Origin: Fulvia fulva
Taxonomy: Eukaryota > Ascomycota > Dothideomycetes > Mycosphaerellales > Mycosphaerellaceae
DNA length: 64,000 nt
NCBI RefSeq assembly: GCF_020509005.1
Contig: NC_063022.1
Coordinates: 2,356,001-2,420,000, forward strand
Direction of reading: 5' to 3'
Of this stretch, positions 31,864 to 43,567 are shown one piece after another (position 1 is the first letter of the stretch; every line of letters starts with the position of its first letter). The translations under genes were made by a program, and so were the position numbers. A model generated the notes under the pieces. It had not been told where the DNA came from. It did no database searches and worked only from the letters and a program-made list of their open reading frames with translations.

Positions 31864-34800
31864 ATGTCCCGGACATCGCTAGCAACGCCCTGCCCGACCA
31901 ACGGTCTGGGTAGCATAGCATCACGACACAGTATATCGGACGATACGACTACTAACATCGAATATACGCGAGCATTTGAACCATCACTGAAAGCTACCAA
32001 GCCGAGGAGAAGTTCAATGTTTCCAAGCAAGGCGGCGAAGAGAGCGCCGGTCACCATCTTTGAGGATGTCGCGGAGGATGAGGACTTGGTCGTAGCGGAA
32101 CGCCTGCCAAACGCTCAAGGTAAGACGCTACTTTCCAAACCGGCGCGTAAGCCGGTGATGACGGCGGCGGTGGCGGCGGGCAGTGGCATTGAGCAACGAG
32201 CGAGCGGTTTGATGGAGGTCGGGCAGAGCAGGAGCAGATTGTCTTTGGCCAAGGACGCGAGGATTGGCTCGGGCCAGGTTGGCCGTGTTGGTGGTACTGA
32301 GGTTGTTAGTGGAGAGGATCGAGTCGAAGTGGGTGGTGTATTGAAGAAGGAAGCGAGGAGGAGGACCATCTTCATGCCAAGCGATGATACCACGATGCTG
32401 ACTATTCACCCCGGTGCGCATGCGTCGAATCGCTTGGAAGACACCTTCCAGCTCAGCCGTACGACCAATATCACACAGCAAGAGCCAATGGAGACGAAGC
32501 AGAAGGATATCTCGAAGCCAGGCCGCAGACCTAGGAAGTCTTTGGCTGTAGCTCCACGACGTATTCCTCTCCAGCAGTCTTTCGAGGATCTCAACAAGCA
32601 GATCGAACCGTGGGATGTCTGTGGCGATAACACTGGCAAAGAGAATTTGCCTCCAATGGCGGAGAAGATGCTCGACTTGAAGCCTTTCGTCGGCGTCAGC
32701 CGACCAGATGCTGCGCGCGCTGGGTCCCGTCCCAGCATATACCAGCCGACTGCGGCCTCGCTCCGGAGACAGCCTACTGTGAGCCGTACTGCAGTGCCAA
32801 TTACAGCACCAGTCGCGCCGAGAGTGACCAGCACCACGGTGTCGAGCAGAGTCACAGCGATGCCACCGCTTCGCGATACGAACGTGAATCGCAGTCAAGC
32901 AGCGGCTTCCAAGCCAAGGACCATCATTCTGGGCTATTCTGGGAGGAAGACTAATGTTGGAAAGGAAGAAGCTATGAGGCGCCTGGAGAGAGAGGTTGTG
33001 AAGCTGTGTCTCTACCCTGTGCTCTCAGAAGATCTTGCCCAACCCGAGCTCTACGAAAACAGCTGGCTGAGACAGCAGGAGGTCGCGCTGACGGAGGTGG
33101 TCAATGGCATCTTTGCATCGACCGATGCGCTTGCAAAGGCTTCCTCAGTCTCCGCCATGCGCAAGGCCTTTGTCGATGTCTACCACCGGGCTGAAGTCAC
33201 CATGTTGCACAAGCGGCTGCAGGCGTCGCTTCTCTACGGAGCTCTGAGCAAGCCCAAGACGGCGACATTCCTGCGTGATCTGAGCCGTGACATTGGACTA
33301 CGAAAGCGCTTCATGACGCTTTGGCTTGACTCCTACAACGAAGACGCTCTTCGCACCGCTGCTGAGATTGTGGTTGGTAGACAAGTCCCACGAAGCTCAC
33401 CCTCAGGTTCAGCAAAGGGAATCTCGGAGGCGGAGAACGTCCTCGATCGTCTCTCAGGCCGGCGTGCACTCACCAAATTCCTAGAGACCTTCTTCGCAGC
33501 ACCAGTGGACATCGACGCTTCCGAGGCGCAATTCAGCACAAGCGCAGAGACTGTCCGCTGGCGGAAGACCATGCTTCGCAGTCTCATGCTGGTTTGGCTA
33601 CTGGACGAGGCCAAGGTGACCGGCATCGTTACGGGCTGTCTGTACAAGCGATCAGCAGTCGCAAAGTCCTCGACTGCTGTGCTTCATGAGCTATCGGGTA
33701 TGCTCATGCCTTCGGTCGGCGACATTACTCGTGCTCTTAAGCAAATGGACTATGAGGTCCACCACGTTCAGGATCCTCTGGACGAAGTGAAGTACCATGT
33801 TGAAAACCTAGCCGTTGGCCTTCGCGATGGTGTTCTGCTCGCTCACCTTGTTGAAGTCCTGCTGTATAGCAACAAGAGCGTGAAAAAGGTCCCAGACGAT
33901 GTTACCATCACGATGCCGGACACCACCACCTTGACAAGCCAGTATTGGACCTCTGGCGTTCTTCGCAACAACCGCATGTTATCTCAGCATCTCAAGATGC
34001 CGGCCATCGGCCATGCACAGAAGACGTTCAACGTTCAGCTAGCCCTCAGTGCCCTGGAATGTCACGACGTTCGTGCGGCGAATGTGGTCGGTGACATCAC
34101 GGCAGACGACATCGTCTCTGGGCATCGCGAGAAGAGTCTTAGTCTTCTGTGGTCTCTTGTCACCGTCTTCGGTCTCACGCATCTGATCGATTGCAAGGCG
34201 CTAGCGGCAGATGTGCAGCGAAAGGCAGGAGGTGCTTGCAACCAGGCACAATTGAGTATTGACGAGCCGGAGATGCTGCTGCAAGAGTGGGCTGCAGCAT
34301 ATGCCAACAGGTCCGAGGTCAACAAGGTTACAAACCTGACGACATCATTTGCAGATGGCCAAGCATACGCCGCAATCATCGACGGCTTTTCGACATATAT
34401 GCCAGCAGGTGTCACGACTAAGCGCTCTTCCGGCGACGGCAACGCAACGCTTGAAGCCCGACTTGAGTCATTGGGTTGTAGCAAGGCGTTCACGACGCAG
34501 CTCGCGTCTACTGTTGGCAACATCCCAAGCCGCGAGACCACGATCTCGAACTTGGCGTTCCTGGCTTCACGACTGCTGCCTCTGGCCGGGATACACCATG
34601 CTGCAGCCACCATCCAGCGCGCGTTCCGGCAGAAGCGGGCCCGCACTGTCGCGTCGCAACGTATTGCGCTCATGCGCATGGCTCGTGACTGTGCCACAGT
34701 GGTCCAGACTGGCCAACGCATTGACGCTGCAGCGACAACGATTCAGCGTGCATGGCGTGCTGTACTTGACGCTCGTCTCAGGAAGATGAGCAACGACATC

Positions 34801-34896
34801 ACTCGGTTCCAGACTATGGCTCGTGGCTGGTCTGCAAGACGTATCGCTCGTGGGTCTGGCGCTGTCGCTCCTCAGCGAGTGATGTGTGGCTGGTAA
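31864..34896 (+). CDS. abnormal-spindle-like protein (Asp/Sha1) with calponin-homology domain and IQ motifs
   Basis: Spindle-pole protein that links minus-end microtubules and calmodulin; in Aspergillus the homologue is called calmodulin-binding protein Sha1. Single exon, 1,010 aa from MSRTSLATPCP. The N-terminal ~340 residues are disordered and basic, with Cdk-type S/T-P sites. A helical region follows (KEEAMRRLEREVVKLCLYP onwards), then a CH domain about 640-820 (YHVENLAVGLRDGVLLAHL, VVGDITADDIVSGHREKSLSL), a second CH-like helical block (LLQEWAAAYANRSEVNK), and three IQ motifs from about 910: AAATIQRAFRQKRAR, ATTIQRAWRAVLDAR, ITRFQTMARGWSARR. It ends soon after the third IQ. A GTAAGC at the stop codon could be a splice donor to a further exon, but I see no good acceptor. 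Confidence 0.9.
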   Translation: MSRTSLATPCPTNGLGSIASRHSISDDTTTNIEYTRAFEPSLKATKPRRSSMFPSKAAKRAPVTIFEDVAEDEDLVVAERLPNAQGKTLLSKPARKPVMTAAVAAGSGIEQRASGLMEVGQSRSRLSLAKDARIGSGQVGRVGGTEVVSGEDRVEVGGVLKKEARRRTIFMPSDDTTMLTIHPGAHASNRLEDTFQLSRTTNITQQEPMETKQKDISKPGRRPRKSLAVAPRRIPLQQSFEDLNKQIEPWDVCGDNTGKENLPPMAEKMLDLKPFVGVSRPDAARAGSRPSIYQPTAASLRRQPTVSRTAVPITAPVAPRVTSTTVSSRVTAMPPLRDTNVNRSQAAASKPRTIILGYSGRKTNVGKEEAMRRLEREVVKLCLYPVLSEDLAQPELYENSWLRQQEVALTEVVNGIFASTDALAKASSVSAMRKAFVDVYHRAEVTMLHKRLQASLLYGALSKPKTATFLRDLSRDIGLRKRFMTLWLDSYNEDALRTAAEIVVGRQVPRSSPSGSAKGISEAENVLDRLSGRRALTKFLETFFAAPVDIDASEAQFSTSAETVRWRKTMLRSLMLVWLLDEAKVTGIVTGCLYKRSAVAKSSTAVLHELSGMLMPSVGDITRALKQMDYEVHHVQDPLDEVKYHVENLAVGLRDGVLLAHLVEVLLYSNKSVKKVPDDVTITMPDTTTLTSQYWTSGVLRNNRMLSQHLKMPAIGHAQKTFNVQLALSALECHDVRAANVVGDITADDIVSGHREKSLSLLWSLVTVFGLTHLIDCKALAADVQRKAGGACNQAQLSIDEPEMLLQEWAAAYANRSEVNKVTNLTTSFADGQAYAAIIDGFSTYMPAGVTTKRSSGDGNATLEARLESLGCSKAFTTQLASTVGNIPSRETTISNLAFLASRLLPLAGIHHAAATIQRAFRQKRARTVASQRIALMRMARDCATVVQTGQRIDAAATTIQRAWRAVLDARLRKMSNDITRFQTMARGWSARRIARGSGAVAPQRVMCGW

Positions 34897-35213
34897 GCAA
34901 AGGAATGAAAAGAAGAAGAAGAACACGAAACGAGAGACGGAATAGATGGGAAATGTCGACAACGAACTAACGAACTGTATACGACAATTTTGACGATCTC
35001 GTCCTGGAAGTGACTGCCGGGATAAAGGGGATCTGTCGGTACAAATGTGACCTAGGGGTCACGGTAAGTTTGTAGATACTCGCATCCTGGAACAGAATGC
35101 AAACACAATCGTTACCCTTCAATCATGTTTACTGTCGTACACTTGTGCCACTCTCTCTAGTCAAACAGCGATTTCCATCCACGCCGTCTCGTCTTGGCAG
35201 TAGCTGTACCATC
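34897..35213. other. convergent intergenic region
   Basis: 317 bp between the 3' ends of the Asp/Sha1 and MON1 genes. No gene; probable 3' UTRs and polyadenylation signals of both. Confidence 0.5.
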
Positions 35214-37151
35214 CTAGAACACAGCACCGCCAATGATGAACACCCTCTCCTGCTCCCTCCTGATCCACTGCACAACCTTGTTAGCTCCTTGCGCCAGCTC
35301 AGCTCTCGTAGCGTTGGGCCCAGCAACGCAATACAGTTCGAATAGCGGCGTCTCCCACGCCAATGATGTCGAGTCTGAAGCAATGCTGTGCTGCACCTTC
35401 AGATGTGCCGTCCTAGAGTGTATCAATTCATGCATTTGGTGATACAGCGACATGAGTCTTCTTCGATTGACCAGACCTCCAAAGTGCGGTTCGAAAGAGG
35501 GCATGACAAATTGCACATTGCCGCGAGATTTGTACAGGAAGTGCCGAAGGACTGTACCAGGCACGATAGAAGAGGTCGGAGCGTGGCCACGGCGGATAGC
35601 AGTCTTGATGGTGGACATACGGCCATTCGACTCGAGTTGCGAGACGAGCTCATCGCGCATCTTGCGCATTTCGTAGAATGCCTCCTTATTAGCGCTGATG
35701 AGAACTATAGCGAGTTCCTCATCTCTGTCTTCATCCTCTGCTGGTTCTTTTGCTTCTTCGGACGTAGAGAAGAAGCTGACGTACATGTACAGGAAGCCGG
35801 TGTTGTTAAAGCCGGGTAAACAGAGTGGAATCCAGTTCTCGCCGCCTCCAGCTCGGACACTGCCGGCTTCGAAGAGCATGTTGAAAATTAGATGGAGGTC
35901 GCCTGGGTGCAGGGAGTGCTTCTTAGGCCGTACTACGCTGACCAGACGGCCCGCTGCTACGATGAGGCCGTAGAGGAGGTTCTGTGTGCGGACTTTGAGG
36001 AGGGTGTTGTTGATGACTCTGCGATGCGTATTTCGGAGGCGGAGACACTCGAGAGCTGAGAGGAGTGTGGAGGGTGAGCCTCGCGTGAAGCCATCTGCGA
36101 GGCCGTCGAGCAATGCATCTGTGCCTTGCAGTGGTCGTCGCAAATCGGTCGATGCTCGCTGCTTGAACATTTTCTCCATGCTGGGTAATGTCAAGGTCGA
36201 TAGGATCTGCATGTATAGTGCCTCCAGCTGGCTTCGCAGTTGCGAGTCACTTTCTGGCAGGCGACTTATCGCCACCAGATTGAGCGGTCCTTTCGACAGC
36301 ATCACGAAGCGGGTGCCACCTGCAGTGAACCCTTTCAAGGGATCCTTGGCGTCTTGATAGAATGATATCAATGTCTGCGCCACGCCAACATAGTGACTGA
36401 TCAGTTTGTCGTCGCCGTGCCTGCTGTAGATGGGCTTGCCCGATGCTGAGAGAATGAAGAAGTGCTTCAGCTTAGACTTCCAGATCGTAGCAACGTCGTC
36501 TTCGGTTAGACCTTTGGACTCGTCCGCCTCCACTTCATCGAATTCGTGCTGTACTTGTTCGCTCAGAGCTTCGTCTTCGGGCGAAAGGAGCTCGAACGGG
36601 TCGTCCCTCTCAACCTGAGCACTCAAGGCTTTCCATGCTGGACTCGTCTCGCCACCCGCTACATCGCCCAGAATACTCTCGTTATCCACTCGGGCATCAA
36701 GAGTGGGCATCGAACTCTTGATGCTAGCAGAGTCATCGCCCTCGCTGCCACTTCCCGGGAGGCGAGCGAAGTATGTGAAACTGTGTTTTCGGGAGAGCGC
36801 CTTCCCCGTCGTCGGAGAAGACTGGACACTTTCATGGTCGCCCCGCGTCACGGAATGCACATTGGTCGAAGATAGTGCTGTCGTCGGCGGGGACAGCAGC
36901 TGCGGTCGTGACGATTGTTTCGAAAGCCGAAGAGAGCCCGCATGTGATGTCGGAGGTCGTGGCGGCAACGGTGGAGGTGTCAGCTCTTGAGATTGGTGTA
37001 GTCTCTGGCTACTCTTCGTCGACCTGGTCGGTGATGCATGCTGGGTAGTGTTGTTGCCATTGTCTTCTCCTGCCTTTCCGGGTGTGGTATTGAATAGCCC
37101 TGCGCCATCTCTCGAGGACGACTCGGCATCTACCGCATCACCCTGTGGCAT
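35214..37151 (-). CDS. MON1: vacuolar fusion protein MON1
   Basis: Subunit of the Mon1-Ccz1 complex, the exchange factor that loads Rab7/Ypt7 on late endosomes and autophagosomes. Single exon, 645 aa. A disordered Ser/Pro-rich N-terminus (1-220, with PPPLPPRPP) is followed by three longin-type domains: the first begins LKHFFILSASGKPIYSRHGDD (about 235), with YVGVAQTLISFYQD; the second includes TQNLLYGLIVAAGRLVSVVRP and DLHLIFNMLFEAGSVRAG; the third has FLYKSRGNVQFVMPSFEPHF and ELYCVAGPNATRAELAQGAN, ending near the C-terminus. The length and all the hallmark strings fit fungal MON1. Divergent from DOP1 over a 289-bp gap. Confidence 0.96.
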   Translation of the reverse strand: MPQGDAVDAESSSRDGAGLFNTTPGKAGEDNGNNTTQHASPTRSTKSSQRLHQSQELTPPPLPPRPPTSHAGSLRLSKQSSRPQLLSPPTTALSSTNVHSVTRGDHESVQSSPTTGKALSRKHSFTYFARLPGSGSEGDDSASIKSSMPTLDARVDNESILGDVAGGETSPAWKALSAQVERDDPFELLSPEDEALSEQVQHEFDEVEADESKGLTEDDVATIWKSKLKHFFILSASGKPIYSRHGDDKLISHYVGVAQTLISFYQDAKDPLKGFTAGGTRFVMLSKGPLNLVAISRLPESDSQLRSQLEALYMQILSTLTLPSMEKMFKQRASTDLRRPLQGTDALLDGLADGFTRGSPSTLLSALECLRLRNTHRRVINNTLLKVRTQNLLYGLIVAAGRLVSVVRPKKHSLHPGDLHLIFNMLFEAGSVRAGGGENWIPLCLPGFNNTGFLYMYVSFFSTSEEAKEPAEDEDRDEELAIVLISANKEAFYEMRKMRDELVSQLESNGRMSTIKTAIRRGHAPTSSIVPGTVLRHFLYKSRGNVQFVMPSFEPHFGGLVNRRRLMSLYHQMHELIHSRTAHLKVQHSIASDSTSLAWETPLFELYCVAGPNATRAELAQGANKVVQWIRREQERVFIIGGAVF

Positions 37152-37440
37152 TGCTTCTTCGAAGCATGTTCACACTGAAAAGATGCCGTATGCTGCTGAA
37201 CGCGATGGCATGTGAACAGTGTTGTTAGTCCGTTGTGCCATTGGTTTGCGCCACACAATCTTGGTCAATGCGGGTCGGCTCGGGCGGCCGCGTGCGGGAA
37301 GAGCCGCAAGCGAAGCGTCGTGGCATCTTCATGAGACACAGGCAACTTCTTTATGAGGGAGCAAGACTTGACAACACTTTGCGCGCAACTTGTCGCTCTC
37401 AATAAGTTCTGATGATATCAAACACCCTCCCCGGCTAAAG
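37152..37440. promoter_or_regulatory. divergent promoter of MON1 and DOP1
   Basis: 289 bp shared by two membrane-traffic genes. GC-rich with cggccgcgtgcggg-type stretches and no obvious TATA, as expected for constitutively expressed genes. Confidence 0.55.
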
Positions 37441-40400
37441 ATGAGCCTCGACGCTGCCCACGGCCGGCACAGCATCTCACCTCCAAGCTCGGGTCGGTCT
37501 TCGCCAGTGCCACGCGCAACGCGTCGAACGGTCGAGGACGGTATGTGAGTCGACTTGTGGCGGAACGCTTCGAGCCAATCTGACAGCCCGCAGGATTGTT
37601 CAAGACAGACAAGAGCCTTAAGGGATATGCTGCCATCATCGACAGAGTCCTAGCCACGTGGGAAATAGCTCCAGAAGAATGGGCCGACTACATTTCCTTC
37701 CTGGGCAGACTGCTCAAAGCTATACAGACACACCCGAAGGACGTCCCTTTGCTCCCACATTGCAGCACTATCAGCACAAGGCTGGCGCAATGTCTCAACC
37801 CAGCTCTCCCATCCGGCGTGCATCAGAAGGCACTGGAAGTGTACACTTACATCTTCTCCACCTTCGGCAGTGAGCATATTGCGGCACACCTACATGAGTA
37901 CCTACCCGGACTGTCCTCGGTTCTTTCGTTTGCTTCGCTGTCGGTCCGGCCGGCGCTCTACAGCCTCTTTGAGGATCACATCGTTCGTCTGTCATCGGAC
38001 GACCTTCGGCCCGCGTTGAAGTCTCTGGTGCTCAGTCTGCTGCCTGCTCTCGAGGAAGAGACTAGCGAGGACTTTGACCGCGCCTTCGCTATACTGCGTG
38101 AGCTCGAGGACGAATTCATGCCGGACAGTGACTCTGACGCCCTTACGCAAGAGAGTGATGGCTACTTCTGGCAATGTCTCTTCTTAGCAGTGGTGACCAG
38201 TCCGACTCGGCGACAAGGAGCACTGAATTATCTGGTGCGTCAGTTGCCCAAGATGGCAGGTACACCATCGACGGCAGATGGTGAGGTCAATCGGAAATTG
38301 AGTCCACAAGCCGAGTGTGTCATCTCTCCCGAACCAGGGCTGCTCATACGCTGCTTTGTGTGCGGGCTATCAGACTCGCAAGTCCTGATTCAGCGAGGCT
38401 TCCTCGACTTACTGGTCACTCATCTGCCCTTGAGCTCGCCTGTTCTTCAACAAAAGATCAACGATGATGATCTCGATCGCATTGTCTCAGCAGCGACAGT
38501 CGTATTGTTGCGCAAAGATATGAGTCTTAATAGACGTCTTTGGAGCTGGTTCTTAGGTCCAGATCCGAAGGAATCGAATCAAGCTTCCTCGTCAACACTC
38601 GAGCGACAAAAGTCTGGCGAAGAGGAGCCCAGTGGTCAGCTGCGTTACTTCTCGGACTTTGGCAAGGCGAGCCTAAGACGATCTATACTCAAGATGCTCG
38701 AAAGTTCGAATCAAGACCCTGTCGTCAAAGCTCGTCCGTTCCGCATCTGTCTGTCCCTGATGGATCGATGGGAAATCGGTGGCCTGCTGGTACCGGACAT
38801 CTTTCTGCCAGCCATGCGCAGTCTGCATGCCTACAGTCTGACAGCCCCGAAGAAAGATGTGGCAGAAGCCGTTCGCAGTGCAAGTCTGTTTTTCGATGGC
38901 GTTGAAGCAAGCCTCATCTGGCAGTGTCTACTTGGTGTCCTGCGCGATGCTTTCAAGTGGTCCGGCTCTACTGAAGCACTCATTCGATTGTTCGACTGGG
39001 TCATCTCAACCTTCAATGTCCAAGATGAAGAAATGCTCACGATTCACATCCCGTTTGCAAGTCTATATCTGCTGTCACAGCTGGACATCACGTCAGTACC
39101 AGCACAGGTAGCGACCTTGGCGGTTCGTGCTACGGCTCGACTGCTCGCCATGGCCCCAACCAGAGTGTTTGCAAGCTCGAAAGAGCAAAGCAGCATGACA
39201 TTCCAATCGCCAGGTGAGGTGCCAGCTGCTAGGAAGGTATCTGAAGCCGTTCTTGGCTTCTATCGGTCTCATGGCCAGGCACATGAATCACTACCGATCT
39301 GCGGGCCTTCATTGTGGCATGCACATAGTGCACCCTTGGCTTCTTTGCTCCAAAAGGCTCTAAACAAGCGGGAAGCCAGCGTCTTTTCCAGACTGGCCTT
39401 GTTGCAAACTGAGCTTATGACCAAACGTCCAGCCGGGATCTCCAAGACATGGTTCAAGCATATTCAAGAAATTTTACTGGAAGACTTGCGCACCGCTGCA
39501 CGTGCGAGCAACAAGTTGCCTTTCCCGGTCCTCGTGTCGACCATTAGCCTCATGGATGCTTATGGTGACGAGCACTCTAATGTGGACGCCACCGCACATG
39601 AGTTAGGGCCTTTGCTGGCCTATCATGTTTGGTGCTATATCTCCCCAGAATCGCCCAAGTACCACGTTGAAGCAACAAAGGCAATGTGGCAGCTCGACGA
39701 CTTCTTCTCAGATCCTGCGATAGTGACAGCTTCGGTCACTGCGCTTGTTAGAGGTGACACAACGGCTTGGACTGACCAAGTCGTTCCTCGTGTCGAGACT
39801 ATCAGACGATTCGCCATATTCTGGACACATTCGATACCTGTCGATGGCATGAAAGTCGCAGCTGGCCGACGTAGTAGTGCGAATTCTATCCTGGCAGACA
39901 CGAAGCAATTGCTGCGCGCTCAAGAAGTGCTCAAGGTGCCACTACTGCTGACCTTGGATGCTTTGGAGTGCTCTACAGATCCTTCGTTTGACACTGTCAA
40001 GAGCTGGCTGCAGAATTCGCCCAGCCTCGAGCAAATCTTCCTGATCCTTTTTGAAGACTTGAATTTGCACTACTCCAACGTTCAGCGCCGCTGTGCGAGC
40101 CATATCCGCGACAACCAGAGACTACAAGGTGACGACATGCGACTGCTCATTACGACCCTCCGACGCTTCATCGGAGCCCTGAATCACGGCGGCCAACACG
40201 CCTCCGAACTTTTGCAGGATACAGCTGTACGACCGAATGTGGATGCCCCTCAAACGGATGGTATGTCGCTGCTAGCGGACACATGCGTGCGGTTGCTGTT
40301 CAGCGAGCACCACACCCGTGAAGACCTGAACCGTGTAGCAATTTCAGCATTGGATGTCCTACTTACAAGCCCTTCGGCGCCTAAAGTGCGGCTTCTCGAT

Positions 40401-42947
40401 CTCGATAATATGCTACTGGATAAGCTCCCCGTATGCATCGAAAGCGGGTCTAGTGGTCTGCAAAGTGGACTGCTAGGAATTATACAGCGGTCGATCAAGC
40501 TTCGGCTGATGCAGGCTACTACGACAGCTGACGCAGGGCCGAGAGGCTCAGCGAGCTCCAAAAGGCCGTCCATGACACCATACTCGCGGCCAGCTGCCAG
40601 TGCATCAAGCTTGAGTATTGCACCAACCCCACCCACGCAGCTTTTCAGATGCCTCCGCATCGGCTTCTCCTCACCGCGGACGCGTTATCACCTAGATCAA
40701 TGGCTTGCTTTCTTGGCAGACATACTGCCTACTTTCGCTGACGCCTTGTTCGCGAACTTACTGCCACTAGTGGAGTGCTTCTGTGAGGAGCTGGACAAAC
40801 TTCAGCGGGTGATGCAAAGGAACTCCCTGGAGGTAGAGGCTGAGCAGACACCGATGCCAGATATTGTCGCGACGAGGTTACTCGAAGGTCTGGAGATGGT
40901 ACTTAACCGAGCATACCAATGCCTCCTCGCAGAGACAGAAAGCGAGGCCACGCCTAAGGAGATTGAAAGCAAGCCTGGCTTCTTGAGTAACGTCACATCG
41001 GGAGTCTTCAAGGCGGAAGGACCTCCGAGTCGGACCACGAAGTCGAACAGTCGCTTGACGGTGACTTTGGCATTTCACGATGCGCTACGTAGCGCGCTCT
41101 CGCTCTGGCTGTGGGCAAGTGCACCAATTGATGCTGACACTCACGATAGTCATAGCTCCGCTACCGCATCCCACACTGCGTTGAAGCTCCGCAACAAGAC
41201 TCGTCACGTTTTGGAACAGATATTTTCGGTCGAACCCTTGGAGAGCTTGGAGGTCGTGATAGCACAATGGCGTGATGCAGAGACTGATCGAGAGGCGGCT
41301 TCTACTATGAGTCTTCTGCATATCATGCAAGTTGCCAGGCCCAAGAACGTGGTGCCTGCAATTCTGGATGCTCTATGCAGTCGAACCAACGCTGGTGCGA
41401 TGCCACAGACCAGGCTTTCGAGCCTGACGATCGACTTGGCGCCTTCAGATCTTGCAACTTTCTTCTGGGCATACCTTGACTCGATGGAAGACGATGCGAT
41501 GGACGAGATATGGTCAGATTGCGTAGCATTCATGAAGGACGTCTTGACCAATCCACTGCCTCATAGGCAGGTATTATCGCATCTGCTGTCGATGTCGCTA
41601 CTACTTGCCGAGAAGTTGAATAACACAAACTTCGGAGAACAACGCAAGATGAGACGTGAACTGGGCGACATCTTTCAGCGACTACTGACGGCGACGTTCA
41701 CCGCACTACCCTCGACGTACGTCACGGATGTGAACGGAGAAGGCTCGCAAGATGGCACCTCGAGCAGACATCGCAGTCTCGAGCAGTCTATGACACTGGT
41801 ACCAGCTCTTACTCGTGTCATTGGCAAGCTGGACCTTATCCTCGAAACTGGAGAACGCGTAGGCTCAGCTGTCAAGAACATCACCGAGAGTCTTGTGGCT
41901 GTCGCCTTCCATGCGAGGTCTTTCCCTCGCAACGTGAATCGCGAATTGCTGGAATTACTTCTCCAGCTGATTCGAAAGGCGCCAACAGCAAAGTCGTGGA
42001 AGAAAGAGGTGTCAAACGCTTTCAATGATGCGAGACTATTGTCATCACCAACAGAACTGGTGCTAGATGGCTGGTTCCCCGTGTTTCATCAGTGGACACT
42101 ACATGATAAGGAGATCATGGCTGAAGTCATGTCACGAGTCATGCCTCCCACGAGTGCTGGCATCATGTTCGGCGTAGGAGCGAGCGCAGCAAGGCTTGAA
42201 GCAGACCGCAAGACGCAGCTCAACTTGCGCAGAATATGCCTACTTCTACTGTCCTCACCAGAAGATACGCATGCATCTCGCCTTCGACCACTTGAGGAGA
42301 AGATCGCGGAGCTGTTTGATGCCAGTCCAGCATCGTCACCATCTTCGACCATTAGAGCCGAGCTATTTATGCTGTGCCGGGCCCTCATGCTCTCCACCAG
42401 TCCTTTGAACCTTGCACCTCTGTGGCCGATCATCAACGATAAGCTACAAGCAGCACTGATGTCGTTGCTGCCCACAAGTCAAAACAGCAACGACTTCAAC
42501 AACCTTACGCTTCTCCAAGCCTGCAAGCTGTTGGACCTGCTCATTTCAATATCTCCGGACGAGTTCCAGCTGCACGAATGGCTCTACATCACCGACACAA
42601 TCGATGCAGTGTATCAGCCGGCGGACTGGACGCCGTCTGCCCTGACTGATAACGTCGCTGAAGCGCTTGGCTCAAGCACGATGGAGGACAGCATAGTAGC
42701 AACGACCCCCGGAGGCAGCAGCACCAGCAGACGACGCCCGTTGCTGGGTGACAACCTCAATATTGACAAGGAGGACATCAAAGCTTTGCCTAGAGAAGAC
42801 TTTGCGCGAGCTGTCTTACGGCCATTCTTGAGCCAGCTGAGCATTCACGCTTATGAAGGCGTGTACAGCTTGGAGGTGCCCGATATGGCAGCACTGCGGG
42901 ATAATTTGCTGCAGGATCTACTTGACTTGGGTACTGTGGTCGAGTAG
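37441..42947 (+). CDS. DOP1: Dopey family protein DOP1
   Basis: Large leucine-zipper-like scaffold that works with Mon2 at the trans-Golgi and endosomes in membrane traffic and cell polarity. Two exons (37441-37540 and 37594-42947; 53-nt intron, phase 1) give 1,817 aa. Exon 1 encodes a short Ser/Pro/Arg-rich leader (MSLDAAHGRHSISPPSSGR); exon 2 opens with the Dopey N-domain: KSLKGYAAIIDRVLATWE, EWADYISFLGRLLKAIQTH, VPLLPHCSTISTRLAQCLNP and HQKALEVYTYIF. The remainder is helical ARM/HEAT-like repeat, with the conserved C-terminal region (LDLLISISPDEFQLHEWLYI, ALPREDFARAVLRPFLSQLS). The intact 5.3-kb exon shows that the base calling in this part of the window is good. In-frame start in exon 1 chosen because the homology begins directly after the splice junction. 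Confidence 0.95.
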
Positions 42948-43340
42948 GCTATTCATGAATGAGGCGCTGATTATGGAATGCCCCTCTTCCCTTCACTTCC
43001 TCACTCAGTTCGCAACGGCAACAGCAGGAACGCGACTCATTCACGTGGCAGAGTCACGCGCTCCTCACTCACGGTTATATCGCACGTCACGTTATGGGCC
43101 ACCTTCTCTTAACATCATCTTCAACACACTCTTTGTCTTTTGGCTTATATCGAGTGTAAGCGAAACGCGGCGTGTCTGACGCGAGCAATGATCTGTGTAC
43201 GCAGCACTACACTCGCGGGGCGTCAAAGTCACTAACATATTGACAGTCTCTTCAGTTTAATCTGTCAGTCCCACCCACCCGCAGCCTCACCCCAAGAGAC
43301 TGACTTTCATCCGCAGCTGAAACGAGTCTACGGACTCACC

Positions 43341-43536
43341 ATGCAAGTACAGGAGCCACCACCACCCGGGCGGCGGTGCGTGATGCTGAGCTCCTCGCTC
43401 GCAGCGAGCGTACACCATCACCTTCGACCTCAACATGTTGATGGCACAGAATGGGGAAGGCGAGATGAGCTTCTCACCCGACGAGATGCTGAACGTGCGC
43501 TGGGAGGACTTCATCAACGGTGACTGCCTGTTCTAG
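43341..43536 (+). CDS. possible tiny two-exon ORF or gene remnant
   Basis: A model of ATG CAA, then a 58-nt intron (43347-43404, GTACAG..CGCAG), then RAYTITFDLNMLMAQNGEG and a stretch ending WEDFINGDCLF plus TAG gives 45 aa. The second exon has a protein-like composition and good codon use, but I recognise nothing and it may be the last exon of a lost gene. It lies directly before the SUMO-like repeats. Confidence 0.2.
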
Positions 43537-43567
43537 ACAGTGCGCGCATCGCGACATATTTGAGGAG

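Noticed and set aside
34880..34910. Possible splice donor GTAAGC at the Asp/Sha1 stop codon, implying more IQ motifs downstream.
   Set aside because: No acceptor leads to an exon with an IQ motif before the MON1 3' end at 35214.
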